From assembly GCA_041581055.1 (NCBI GenBank), contig JBFGCT010000022.1, positions 1-32,534 of the forward strand: a stretch of 32,534 bases of DNA. The letters are read 5' to 3'. The position numbers and the translations under genes are program-made. Shown one piece after another: positions 20,701-28,700 of the stretch (the first letter of the stretch is position 1; each line of letters begins with the position of its first letter). The DNA is from JBFGCT01 sp041581055. GTDB lineage: Bacteria; Actinomycetota; Acidimicrobiia; Acidimicrobiales; Ilumatobacteraceae. The notes beneath the pieces are model-generated. The model did no database searches and was not told the origin of the DNA. It saw only the letters and a list, made by a program, of their open reading frames with translations.

Positions 20701-23049
20701 CTATTCGAAGTAGCCGAAGATGTCGACCAGGAAGTGGTGCGGGCGGAAGGTGATCGGGCTCTCGGCGCGGAACGTCTCGGACCCGGACCCGGAGAGCGGG
20801 GTGATCGCCAGCGCGGCGCGGGTCTGACCCGCCCGGCTGCCGTTGAGGTTGGTGATCAACGGCGCCGACGGCTCGGCCAGCGCGCCGACGAACCCCCATC
20901 CGCCGGTCGGCGCGAACGTGAGGTTCTGGGCGACCGCGGCCGCGCCGTCCGGCGCCGAGGCGGGGTTGAACGGCTGCAGCTCGAGGTGTTCGAGCGGGCC
21001 GAACCCGATGTTGTTGCGGGAGTCGACCTCGCGCGTCGGGTTGATCAGCTGGAACCGCCCGCTGCCCGACGCGCCGACGGTGTCGTCGGTGAACCAGCCG
21101 ATGACCTCGACGATGAGGTCGGGCACGTCGGACAGGTAGACGTCGACCGATCCGTCGGCGCCGAGCGGAACGACGACCAGGTTGGTCCGGACATCGCCGT
21201 CGCCGTTCACGTTGAGGTTCGACGACGGCGGCCGCGACGTGCCACCGGCGTACGCCGTCAACCAGCCCTGGACCGGGATGCTTCGGCCGATCCCGGCGAC
21301 GACGAGCACCACCGCGTCGACCCCGGCGGGCGGCACGCCGGCCCGCGACGAGATCGGCACGTTGACGACCGGCCCCGACCGCGTGTGCTCGTTGCCCGGC
21401 CCGGCCGCCTGCCGGCTGTCGACGACGCGCTTGGTCTGCGCCGGCTGGAACCGTCCGGCGGCGGTCGGGCCGGGCGCGGCGACGAACACGCCGGCGAGGT
21501 CGACGATCACGTCCGACGTCGCCTGCGTGTGGAGGATGATGCGGCCCTGCGCGTCGACCGGCACGATCGACGCGTTGGCCACGTCCTTGAGGGCCGGCGC
21601 GTTCAGGTTGGACGTCGCCGGCCGGGTGGTGCGCGGCTCCCACACCGCGGCGAAGGTCGCCGCGGACGGGCTGGCGAAGGTGATGTTGACCAGCGCGGCG
21701 TCGGCGCCGACCGCCTCCGGCCCGAGCGGGATGAGCCGGGTGTGCCCCCCACGAATCCGAGCCGGTGGGGCGGTGGTCCGGCTGTCGAACGGCCGGGTCG
21801 CGGTCGGCAGGCGCTCGTACGCCAGCGGTCCCGCTGGTCCGGACGGCGACGTGGAGAAGGTGATCTTGCGGACCTGACCGCTGAAGACCTGCGTGTAATA
21901 CAGCGCCCAGCCGCCGAGTTCGAGCACGAACGCCATGTCGGCGATCCCGGAGCGGCCGGTGATGAACGGCGTCGTGAAGTCGACCGACCCGTCGGCGCGC
22001 CGCAACCAGATGCGGTCCGAGCCGCCGTCGGCGAACAGATAGCCGCCGTCGTACTCGCTCGGCCAGACGCCGTCGGGCACGAAGGCGCCGGCGGTGATGA
22101 ACCGACCCCGCGTGTTGTCGTACGACACGATCGGGTTCGTCAACCCGGGGACCGCGCAGGGGCCCTCGCACGTGTTCCATCCGTAGTTCGCCCCGATGGC
22201 ACCCTCGTTGACCTCCTCGCGCTGGTCCACCCCGCTCTGGCCCACGTCGTTGATGAAGAACCGGGTCGCGCTCGTGTTCGGGTCGAACGCGAACCGATAC
22301 GGGTTGCGCAGCCCGTGGGCGAAGATCTCGCGGCAGACCGACCCCTGCGGCGCCAGGACCAGGTAGTTGCCGCGGCAGTCGACGCCGTCGGGATGCCCGA
22401 GGTACGGGTTGCCCGCCGCCGGGAACCCGGTCATCCGGTCGAGGCGGAGGATCTTGCCGTGCAGGACGCCCAGGTCCTGCGCGGCGTCGTTGGCGCCGGC
22501 CGATCCGGAGTCTCCGCGCGGGTCGGCGCCGTCGTCGCCGACCGAGACGTACAGGAACCCGTCGTTGCCGATCTCGACATCGCCGCCGTTGTGGTTCGAC
22601 CGCCGGTTCATGATCTGGATGAGGACCTGCTCGCTGCTCGGCGAGATCGAGTCGCCGACCATCCTGAACGCGCTGACCCGGGTACGGCACGACCCGCCGA
22701 ACGACGCCACGTAGAACACGTACACCCGGCCGGTGGCGGAGAAGTCCGGGTCGGGGGCGAAGCCGAGCAGGCCGCGCTCGCCGGAACCGCACACGGCGAG
22801 ATCGAGGGCGAATCCGGGCAGCAGCTGGCCGGTGTTCGTGTCGATCAGCCGCACCCGGCCGGTCGACTGCTCGAGCACCGCGGTCCGGCCGTTGGGGAGG
22901 TGCTCGACGGCGGTCGGCCTCGCCACCGAGGCCACGGCGACGTCGCTGAAACCGGGCGGCAGCGCGTGGACGACCGGCGACCCCGCCCCGGACGCCAGCG
23001 TGACCACGACGGGAATCGCGACGAGCAGTGCCATCAGCAGGCGACGCAT
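20701..23049 (-). CDS. Secreted sugar-dehydrogenase-like beta-propeller with three C-terminal repeat domains
   Basis: This 782-residue protein starts with a Sec signal peptide (about 1-29). Residues about 33-400 resemble the PQQ-dependent glucose/sorbosone dehydrogenase family (soluble aldose dehydrogenase propeller), with ERGLLGFAPDPDF at 91-103, YVSVGDDGADPRGD, GLRNPYRFAFDP and YGWNTCEG. Three repeats of about 110-130 residues follow; each has a D-S-R motif (422, 544, 676), an (S/T)NLN motif (480, 610, 733) and ends in D/E-hydrophobic-x-G-x-F (about 517, 648, 776). Such repeats are frequent in secreted proteins of this bacterial group; I know no established function, perhaps carbohydrate or wall binding. 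The ATG at 23049 follows TACCTT by 7 nt. Confidence 0.87.
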   Translation of the reverse strand: MRRLLMALLVAIPVVVTLASGAGSPVVHALPPGFSDVAVASVARPTAVEHLPNGRTAVLEQSTGRVRLIDTNTGQLLPGFALDLAVCGSGERGLLGFAPDPDFSATGRVYVFYVASFGGSCRTRVSAFRMVGDSISPSSEQVLIQIMNRRSNHNGGDVEIGNDGFLYVSVGDDGADPRGDSGSAGANDAAQDLGVLHGKILRLDRMTGFPAAGNPYLGHPDGVDCRGNYLVLAPQGSVCREIFAHGLRNPYRFAFDPNTSATRFFINDVGQSGVDQREEVNEGAIGANYGWNTCEGPCAVPGLTNPIVSYDNTRGRFITAGAFVPDGVWPSEYDGGYLFADGGSDRIWLRRADGSVDFTTPFITGRSGIADMAFVLELGGWALYYTQVFSGQVRKITFSTSPSGPAGPLAYERLPTATRPFDSRTTAPPARIRGGHTRLIPLGPEAVGADAALVNITFASPSAATFAAVWEPRTTRPATSNLNAPALKDVANASIVPVDAQGRIILHTQATSDVIVDLAGVFVAAPGPTAAGRFQPAQTKRVVDSRQAAGPGNEHTRSGPVVNVPISSRAGVPPAGVDAVVLVVAGIGRSIPVQGWLTAYAGGTSRPPSSNLNVNGDGDVRTNLVVVPLGADGSVDVYLSDVPDLIVEVIGWFTDDTVGASGSGRFQLINPTREVDSRNNIGFGPLEHLELQPFNPASAPDGAAAVAQNLTFAPTGGWGFVGALAEPSAPLITNLNGSRAGQTRAALAITPLSGSGSETFRAESPITFRPHHFLVDIFGYFE

Positions 23050-23056
23050 CGCGGCG

Positions 23057-23062
23057 AAGGTA
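23057..23062 (-). promoter_or_regulatory. -10 hexamer (TACCTT) for the propeller-protein gene
   Basis: TACCTT on the minus strand ends 7 nt before ATG 23049. The -35 zone is poor, and the four-box GlnR-like operator starts immediately beyond it. Confidence 0.5.
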
Positions 23063-23085
23063 CCCGACGCCCGGCGCCCGGCGAG

Positions 23086-23123
23086 TTCACACAGCATTCA
23101 CATTCGGGCAACCGCTCGGCAAC
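23086..23123. promoter_or_regulatory. Four-box GlnR-like operator between the propeller gene and glnII
   Basis: Four pentamers repeat with an exact 11-bp period: TTCAC (23086-23090), TTCAC (23097-23101), GCAAC (23108-23112) and GCAAC (23119-23123), each separated by 6 nt. This is the architecture of the actinobacterial GlnR box (gTnAC-n6-GaAAC, twice). It lies upstream of glnII and also directly upstream of the -10 of the divergent gene. A GlnR-like gene lies 2.5 kb away. Confidence 0.6.
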
Positions 23124-23202
23124 GGCCGGCTGCCACCATTCCGCACGCCCAACGGGCGCGCGGTCACCGTGCGCCCCATCCACCGACAGATTGAGGACAT
23201 CC

Positions 23203-24207
23203 GTGGTCTACAAGGCTGAGTACATCTGGATCGACGGCACCGAGCCGACGCAGAAGCTGCGATCGAAGACGAAGATCCTGGAGGACGGCGCCGAGCTCCC
23301 GATCTGGGGCTTCGACGGTTCCAGCACCAACCAGGCGACCGGCGACAAGAGCGACTGCGTGCTCAAGCCCGTCGCCTCCTTCCCCGACCCGATCCGCGGG
23401 GGCGACAACGTGCTCGCGATGTGCGAGGTGATGCTGGTCGACGGCAAGCCCCACCCGACCAACACCCGAGCCGCCTGCGTGCGGACGGCGAAGAAGTACA
23501 AGAAGCACGACGCGCTGTTCGGGCTGGAGCAGGAGTACACGTTCTTCAAGGACGGGCGGCCCCACGGCTTCCCACCCGGCGGATTCCCGGCCCCCCAGGG
23601 CGGCTATTACTGCGGCGTCGGCGACGACGAGATCTACGGCCGTGACGTCGTCGAGGACCACCTGGACAACTGCCTCGAGGCCGGCATCTCGGTCTCCGGT
23701 CTGAACGCCGAGGTGATGATCGGCCAGTGGGAGTATCAGGTGGGCCCGCTCGGCCCGGTCGAGGTCTCCGACCAGCTCTGGATCTCGCGTTGGCTGCTGT
23801 ACCGCACCGCCGAGGACTACGGCATCTCGGCGACGCTCGACCCCAAGCCGGTCAAGGGCGACTGGAACGGCGCCGGCTGCCACACCAACTTCTCCACGGT
23901 GGAGATGCGCGAAGACGGCGGCTACAAGTACATCGAGAACGCCTGCAAGGCGCTGGCCAAGAACACCGAGGCCCACGTCGCCGCCTACGGCCATGGCATC
24001 GAGGACCGCCTCACCGGCCACCACGAGACCGAGCGCTACGACAACTTCAGCTACGGCGTGTCCGACCGCGGCGCGTCGATCCGCATCCCGTGGCAGGTCG
24101 CCAAGGACAAGCGGGGCTACCTCGAGGACCGCCGCCCGAACGCCAACATCGACCCGTACGTCGTCACGCGTTTGCTGATCGAAACCGTCTGCTCGAACAT
24201 GAAGTGA
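23203..24207 (+). CDS. glnII: Glutamine synthetase type II (eukaryotic-like)
   Basis: This 334-residue GSII makes glutamine from glutamate, ammonia and ATP. Features are AEYIWIDGTEPTQKLRSKTK at the N-terminus, WGFDGSSTNQA, the catalytic LEQEYTFF, NAEVMIGQWEYQVGP, GAGCHTNFST and the C-terminal ADENP-like region reading LEDRRPNANIDPYV. Length is usual for bacterial GSII. The GTG at 23203 is chosen from GAGGA ending 5 nt upstream. GSII is typically induced by nitrogen limitation, and a GlnR-like operator lies about 80-115 bp upstream. It is followed by an intrinsic terminator, separating it from the glnA2-like gene. Confidence 0.96.
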   Translation: MVYKAEYIWIDGTEPTQKLRSKTKILEDGAELPIWGFDGSSTNQATGDKSDCVLKPVASFPDPIRGGDNVLAMCEVMLVDGKPHPTNTRAACVRTAKKYKKHDALFGLEQEYTFFKDGRPHGFPPGGFPAPQGGYYCGVGDDEIYGRDVVEDHLDNCLEAGISVSGLNAEVMIGQWEYQVGPLGPVEVSDQLWISRWLLYRTAEDYGISATLDPKPVKGDWNGAGCHTNFSTVEMREDGGYKYIENACKALAKNTEAHVAAYGHGIEDRLTGHHETERYDNFSYGVSDRGASIRIPWQVAKDKRGYLEDRRPNANIDPYVVTRLLIETVCSNMK

Positions 24208-24211
24208 ACGG

Positions 24212-24233
24212 GTTGCGGCGGGCGCGCCGCAAC
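24212..24233 (+). other. 8-bp hairpin just after glnII
   Basis: gttgcggc (24212-24219) pairs with gccgcaac (24226-24233) around a 6-nt loop, directly after the glnII stop and before the main terminator. It may protect the mRNA 3' end. Confidence 0.4.
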
Positions 24234-24247
24234 ATCGATCGACGTCG

Positions 24248-24291
24248 GACGGGCGGGGGCGCGACGCCTCCGCCCGTCGGGTTTTCTGTTT
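24248..24291 (+). terminator. Intrinsic terminator after glnII
   Basis: A 13-bp stem (24248-24260 with 24266-24278, one G-T wobble) with a 5-nt loop is followed by gggttttctgttt. It is the clearest rho-independent terminator in the window. Confidence 0.85.
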
Positions 24292-24319
24292 CCACACGAG
24301 AGAATGAGGGATGGGCGAG

Positions 24320-25657
24320 ATGCTCGAACAGCAGCGCGACTACGTGCTCCGCTCCGTGGAAGAGCGCGGCGTGCGCCTCATCCGGCTCTGGTTCACCGAC
24401 ATCCTCGGGAACCTGAAGAGCCTGGCGATCTCGCCGGCCGAGCTCGACAACGCCCTCAGCGACGGCATGACCTTCGACGGCTCGTCGATCGACGGGTTCT
24501 CCCGCGTCCAGGAAGCCGACGTCCTGGCGATCCCCGACCCCGACACGTTCGAGCTGCTGCCGTGGGGCGACGCCACCGCGCCGGAGGCGCGCGTCTTCTG
24601 CGACATCCACAACCTCGACGGCACGCCGTTCGAGGGCGACCCGCGGCAGGTGCTGCGGCGCCACGTCCGCGACGCCCACGACGCCGGGTTCACGTTCTAC
24701 GTCGCCCCCGACATCGAGTTCTTCTACTTCGAGCCGCCGATCGCGGGCCAGCCGCCGGCGCCGATCGACGACGGCGGCTTCTTCGACCTGACCACCCAGG
24801 ACATGACCGGCGAGCTGCGCAAGCAGACGATCCGCACGCTCGAGACGATGGGCATCCCCGTCGAGTACAGCTTCCACGAGGACGCGCCCGGCCAGCAGGA
24901 GATCGACCTCCGCCACACCGACGCGCTCACGATGGCCGACAGCGTGATGACCTTCCGGATGGCGGTCCGCGAGGTCGCCGCCCGCAACGGCGTCCACGCC
25001 ACGTTCATGCCCAAGCCGCTCGAAGGGGTGCAGGGGTCGGGCATGCACGTCCATTTGTCGCTCTTCCACGGCGACTCCAACGCGTTCTACGACGCCGACG
25101 ACGGCTACAACCTGTCCGCCGAGGCCAAGTCGTTCATGGCCGGCCTGCTGCGGCACGCCGGCGAGATCACCGCGGTCACCAACCAGACCGTCAACAGCTA
25201 CAAGCGGCTCGTGCCCGGCTTCGAGGCGCCGATCCACGTCAGTTGGGCGCGCAACAACCGCAGCGGGTTGATCCGGGTGCCGATCCCCAAGCGCGGCAAC
25301 CCGACCGCCACCCGCGTCGAGTACCGGTCGGGCGACCCGGCGTGCAACCCGTACCTCGCGTTCAGCCTGATCCTCGCCGCCGGGTTGCGCGGCGTGCGCG
25401 AGGGGTACGAGCTGCCCGACGAGGCCGACGCCAACCTGTTCGAGATCGGCGACGACGTGCTCGCCAAGCTCGGCATCGGCCAACTGCCGCAATCGCTCTC
25501 CGAGGCGTTGACCGCGATGGAGTCGTCGACGCTGGTCCGCGAGGCGCTCGGCGAGCACATCTTCGAGTGGTTCCTGCGCAACAAGCGAACCGAGTGGCGG
25601 GCGTACAAGACCCACGTGACGTCCTTCGAGCACGATCGCTACCTGAGGACGCTGTGA
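24320..25657 (+). CDS. glnA: Glutamine synthetase type I, GlnA2-like
   Basis: This 445-residue GSI is close in length and pattern to mycobacterial GlnA2 (Rv2222c): LRLIRLWFTDILG-like start, DGMTFDGSSIDGF, PDIEFFYFEPP, GQQEIDLRHTDALTMADSVMTFR, FMPKPLEGVQGSGMHVH and the C-terminal FEWFLRNKRTEW. The region that carries the adenylylated tyrosine in GSI-beta reads ADANLFEIGD with no tyrosine, so GlnE control is not expected. ATG 24320 aligns with the GlnA2 start, with GAGGG 9 nt upstream; ATG 24311 is an alternative. Whether it makes glutamine or another gamma-glutamyl amide is unknown. Its stop overlaps the regulator's start. Confidence 0.92.
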   Translation: MLEQQRDYVLRSVEERGVRLIRLWFTDILGNLKSLAISPAELDNALSDGMTFDGSSIDGFSRVQEADVLAIPDPDTFELLPWGDATAPEARVFCDIHNLDGTPFEGDPRQVLRRHVRDAHDAGFTFYVAPDIEFFYFEPPIAGQPPAPIDDGGFFDLTTQDMTGELRKQTIRTLETMGIPVEYSFHEDAPGQQEIDLRHTDALTMADSVMTFRMAVREVAARNGVHATFMPKPLEGVQGSGMHVHLSLFHGDSNAFYDADDGYNLSAEAKSFMAGLLRHAGEITAVTNQTVNSYKRLVPGFEAPIHVSWARNNRSGLIRVPIPKRGNPTATRVEYRSGDPACNPYLAFSLILAAGLRGVREGYELPDEADANLFEIGDDVLAKLGIGQLPQSLSEALTAMESSTLVREALGEHIFEWFLRNKRTEWRAYKTHVTSFEHDRYLRTL

Positions 25658-26343
25658 CCGCCGAGCCGTCGATGCTCGTCGTCGTCCCCGACCCGCCGTC
25701 GCCGGAGCTGGCCCGCACGCTCGACCTCGGCGGCTACTCGTGGAAGTCGGTCGCCGGCGCGGCGGCCGCGGGCGACCACGAGCCCGAACCGGGGTGGGCG
25801 GGTGCGATCGTCGACGCCACCACCGACGCCGACTCGGCGTGGGCGTTCCTGCGCGCCGTGCGCAAGCAGTCCGACCAGCGGATCCCGACACTCGTCCTGA
25901 TCGGCGGCGGGCAGCTCGCCGACCTGGACCACCGCGACGACCTGTACGACGACTTCTGCCTGGTGCCGTTCCACCCGGCCGAGCTCGAGGCCCGCTTTCG
26001 CCACCTGCTCAACGCCGACATGGAGACCGCGCGCGCCGAACTCGTCGAGTACGGCGACCTGTCGCTCAACCTGGAGACGTATCAGGCGTCGGTCGTCGGC
26101 CGCCCGCTCGACCTGACCTACATGGAGTACGAGCTGCTGAAGTTCCTCGCCCAGAACCCCGGCAAGGTCTTCACCCGCGAGATCCTGCTGTCGCGGGTGT
26201 GGGGCTACGAGTACTACGGCGGGGCGCGCACCGTCGATGTCCACGTCCGGCGCCTGCGGGCCAAGCTCGGCGAGGAGCACGCCGGCCTGATCCAGACGGT
26301 TCGCTCGGTCGGCTACCGCTTCGGCCAGAGCCGCTGGGAGTAG
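25654..26343 (+). CDS. GlnR-like atypical OmpR-family transcription regulator
   Basis: This 229-residue protein has a degenerate receiver-like domain (about 1-120) and a C-terminal winged helix (about 130-225: YMEYELLKFLAQNPGKVFTREILLSRVWGYEYYGGARTVDVHVRRLR). An Asp is present in IVDATTDAD, but the conserved lysine position reads VPFHPAEL and no acidic pair is evident, so canonical phosphorylation is unlikely, as in actinobacterial GlnR. There is no partner kinase. Its GTG overlaps the glnA2-like stop (GTGA), tying it to nitrogen metabolism. It may bind the four-box operator before glnII. MtrA-like identity is a less likely alternative. Confidence 0.8.
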   Translation: MTAEPSMLVVVPDPPSPELARTLDLGGYSWKSVAGAAAAGDHEPEPGWAGAIVDATTDADSAWAFLRAVRKQSDQRIPTLVLIGGGQLADLDHRDDLYDDFCLVPFHPAELEARFRHLLNADMETARAELVEYGDLSLNLETYQASVVGRPLDLTYMEYELLKFLAQNPGKVFTREILLSRVWGYEYYGGARTVDVHVRRLRAKLGEEHAGLIQTVRSVGYRFGQSRWE

Positions 26344-26370
26344 CCGGCGGCGCGGTCGGGTTGGCCGCGA

Positions 26371-27162
26371 CTACCGCCCGAGGAAGCGGGCGGCGGTCTC
26401 GGCGACGACCGCGGCGAACACCTCGCTCCCCGACGAGCTCGGATGGACGCCGTCGACGCGCAAGACCCCGTCACCGGCGGCGAAGAAGCTCCACGGCGCG
26501 ACGACGGCGTTGCCCCGCCGGCCGACCCGGTCGGCGATGATGTCGTTGACCCGCGTCTCGCCGGCGGGCTCATCGCGGTAGTGCGTGTCGACCCAGACCA
26601 ACGGCGCGTCGGCGGGAACGTTGGCGAGCACCTCGTTCACCGCCGCGGCGACCTCGTCGGCGTCGTACTGGCCGATGTCGTTGGTTCCGAGGGCGATGAT
26701 CCAGAGCTCGTTGGCGCGATCGTCGGACAGGGCCGCGTCGCCGCCGGTCAGGAACTCGGCGACCGCCGCGCCGCTGGGGTTGTCCCGCACCGCCTCGGCC
26801 ATCCGCTTGCCCTCCTGGGCGACGATCACCGGCTCGTCGAAGCCCATCGCCGCGAACTGGGCGCGCAGCGCCGGGGTCGACGCGACGGTCACCGAGTCGC
26901 CGATCATGACGATGGTGTCGACCTCCTCGGCGCCGACGGCGGGGACGCCGCTCACCTCGGCGTCGATCACGTTCGGGTCGACCACCTCGGCGCCGCCGAC
27001 CGGGGCGCCGTCGGCGTCGGTGAACGAACCGAAGTCGGGCGAGCCGAGCCCGATCGTGGGCAACGGCTCCTCGGGCCGTGACGCCGACGACTGCGCGCCG
27101 GTGCATCCGGCGGCCAGTCCGACGACGACCGATGTCAGCGCGAGCAGCCTGCGGGGGTTCAC
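26371..27162 (-). CDS. SGNH/GDSL-family lipoprotein hydrolase
   Basis: This 263-residue protein has a lipoprotein signal with lipobox LAAGC (Cys20), an acidic and low-complexity linker (21-82), then an SGNH hydrolase domain. The catalytic serine is S90 in VMIGDSVT, the oxyanion Asn is in ALGTNDIGQ, and the Asp/His pair lies in RVDGVHPSSSG near the C-terminus. Such cell-surface esterases deacylate lipids or polysaccharide acetyl groups; the substrate is unknown. GTG 27162 follows CAGACT by 7 nt. It is convergent with the GlnR-like gene, 27 bp apart. Confidence 0.87.
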   Translation of the reverse strand: MNPRRLLALTSVVVGLAAGCTGAQSSASRPEEPLPTIGLGSPDFGSFTDADGAPVGGAEVVDPNVIDAEVSGVPAVGAEEVDTIVMIGDSVTVASTPALRAQFAAMGFDEPVIVAQEGKRMAEAVRDNPSGAAVAEFLTGGDAALSDDRANELWIIALGTNDIGQYDADEVAAAVNEVLANVPADAPLVWVDTHYRDEPAGETRVNDIIADRVGRRGNAVVAPWSFFAAGDGVLRVDGVHPSSSGSEVFAAVVAETAARFLGR

Positions 27163-27169
27163 GCCGCAC

Positions 27170-27175
27170 AGTCTG
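27170..27175 (-). promoter_or_regulatory. -10-like hexamer (CAGACT) for the SGNH gene
   Basis: CAGACT on the minus strand ends 7 nt before GTG 27162. The rest of 27176-27314 shows no gene or repeat I can recognise. Confidence 0.35.
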
Positions 27176-27314
27176 GCGACCGCGGACGGCCGATCACCGT
27201 CATCTCCCCCCGTCCAACCGCTGTTCCCCCGATCGTCGGCGAGCGCCAACACGCCGGCGCCCCGACATCGTCCGCCACCGTCACTCCCACCTCGACGGGC
27301 GTGCGACGAGGGCT

Positions 27315-28700
27315 TCAGCCCGCTTGGACGCGCCGCGCCAGCCGGTCGTGGGCGGTCAGCATCTCGGCGACCAGGGCGCTGACCAACGCCCCGTCGCGCA
27401 CGATCGGGCGGCCGTGGACGACCGTGTGCCGGGCCGAGACCGGGCCGCAGCGCAGCCAGGCCTCGATCGGGTCGGCGATGGCGCCGGCGAACGCCGGCCC
27501 GGTGAGCGGCCAGACGGCGACGTCGCCGACCGCGCCGGGCACGAGGCGCCCGAGCTCGCCGTCGCGCCCGAGGCACCGCGCGCCGCCGACCGTCGCCATC
27601 TCCAAGGCCATCCGCGCCGTGCCCGCCGACGCCCCGCTGCGCAGCTTGGCGACGAGCATCGCCTGACGCGCCTCCAACCAGAGCGAGGCGGAGTCGGCCG
27701 ACGACGACCCGTCGACGCCGAGCCCGACCGGCGCCCCAGCCGCCCGCAGGTCGACCGTCGGCGCGAGACCGGAGGCGAGGATCATGTTGCTCGACGGGCA
27801 GTGCGCCACGCCGACGCCGGCGGCGCCGAGGCGGGCGATCTCGTCGGCGTTCGGCATCACGCAGTGCGCCACCCACGTGCGGTCGGTGCACCACCCGGTC
27901 CGCTCGAGGTACTCCATCGGCCGGCAGCCGAACGTCGCCAGGCTGAACTCGTCGTCCTCGGCGTTCTCGGCGAAGTGGGTGTGCAGGCGCACGTCGAGCC
28001 GCTCGGCCAGCTCGGCCGACCGCGCCATCAGCTCCTCGGTCACCGAGAACGGCGAGCACGGCGCCAACGCCACGCGGGTCATCGCACCGTGCGCGCGGTC
28101 GTGGTGGCGGGCGACCGCCTCCTCGCTCGCCGCCAGGATCTCGTCGTCGTCGGCGACGACGTCGTCGGGCGGGAGGCCGCCGTCCTTCGCCGACAGCGAC
28201 ATCGACCCGCGCGTCGGGTGGAACCGCACGCCGAGGTCGCGGGCCGCCTCGATCTCGGCGGTCAGCAGGTCGCCGGCGCCGTGCGGGTGGACGTACAGGT
28301 GATCCGACGAGGTCGTGCAGCCCGACAGCGCGAGCTCGGCCAACCCGACCCAGGTCGAGATGTAGACCGACTCGGTGTCGATCGAGCGCCAGAGCGGGTA
28401 CAACGACTGCAACCAGCCGAACAGCGCCTTGTCGGTCATCGGCGGGTAGGCCCGGGTCAGATTCTGGTACAGGTGGTGGTGGGTGTTGATCAGGCCGGGC
28501 GTCACCAGGCAGTCGGTGGCGTCGAGCACGTCGCCGGCGGACGGCGGGTCGCCGGCGCCGACACCGCTCACGAGCCCGTCGGTGATCGCCACCCAGCCGC
28601 CGGCCAACTCGCGTCGCTGATCGTCGAGCGTGGCGACCACGCGGGCATTGGCGACGACGACGTCGGCCGGGCGGGCGACGACGCCATCAGACGGGGTCAT
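27315..28700 (-). CDS. Amidohydrolase, 8-oxoguanine-deaminase-like (ATZ/TRZ family)
   Basis: This 461-residue cytosine-deaminase-fold enzyme has the metal site HxH at 74-76 in GLINTHHHLYQNLTRAY, HTHFAE, an AHCVMP/AHCPSSNM region and the catalytic Asp in GLGVDGSSSAD. The THHHLYQNLTRA motif is what I recall for 8-oxoguanine deaminases annotated as hydroxyatrazine ethylaminohydrolase; other purine deamination or dechlorination activities are possible. Its ATG lies inside the 3' end of the decarboxylase gene (14-bp overlap), so they form an operon. A molybdo-protein of xanthine dehydrogenase type further along the same strand fits purine breakdown. Confidence 0.87.
   Translation of the reverse strand: MTPSDGVVARPADVVVANARVVATLDDQRRELAGGWVAITDGLVSGVGAGDPPSAGDVLDATDCLVTPGLINTHHHLYQNLTRAYPPMTDKALFGWLQSLYPLWRSIDTESVYISTWVGLAELALSGCTTSSDHLYVHPHGAGDLLTAEIEAARDLGVRFHPTRGSMSLSAKDGGLPPDDVVADDDEILAASEEAVARHHDRAHGAMTRVALAPCSPFSVTEELMARSAELAERLDVRLHTHFAENAEDDEFSLATFGCRPMEYLERTGWCTDRTWVAHCVMPNADEIARLGAAGVGVAHCPSSNMILASGLAPTVDLRAAGAPVGLGVDGSSSADSASLWLEARQAMLVAKLRSGASAGTARMALEMATVGGARCLGRDGELGRLVPGAVGDVAVWPLTGPAFAGAIADPIEAWLRCGPVSARHTVVHGRPIVRDGALVSALVAEMLTAHDRLARRVQAG

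Noticed and set aside
20734..23202. N-terminal extension of glnII to give a 1157-residue protein
   Set aside because: The first 823 residues are antisense to the propeller gene; GTG 23203 with GAGGA upstream is the true start.
24208..24319. Glutamine riboswitch before the glnA2-like gene
   Set aside because: The interval is occupied by a small hairpin and an intrinsic terminator for glnII; no glnA-RNA core was recognised.
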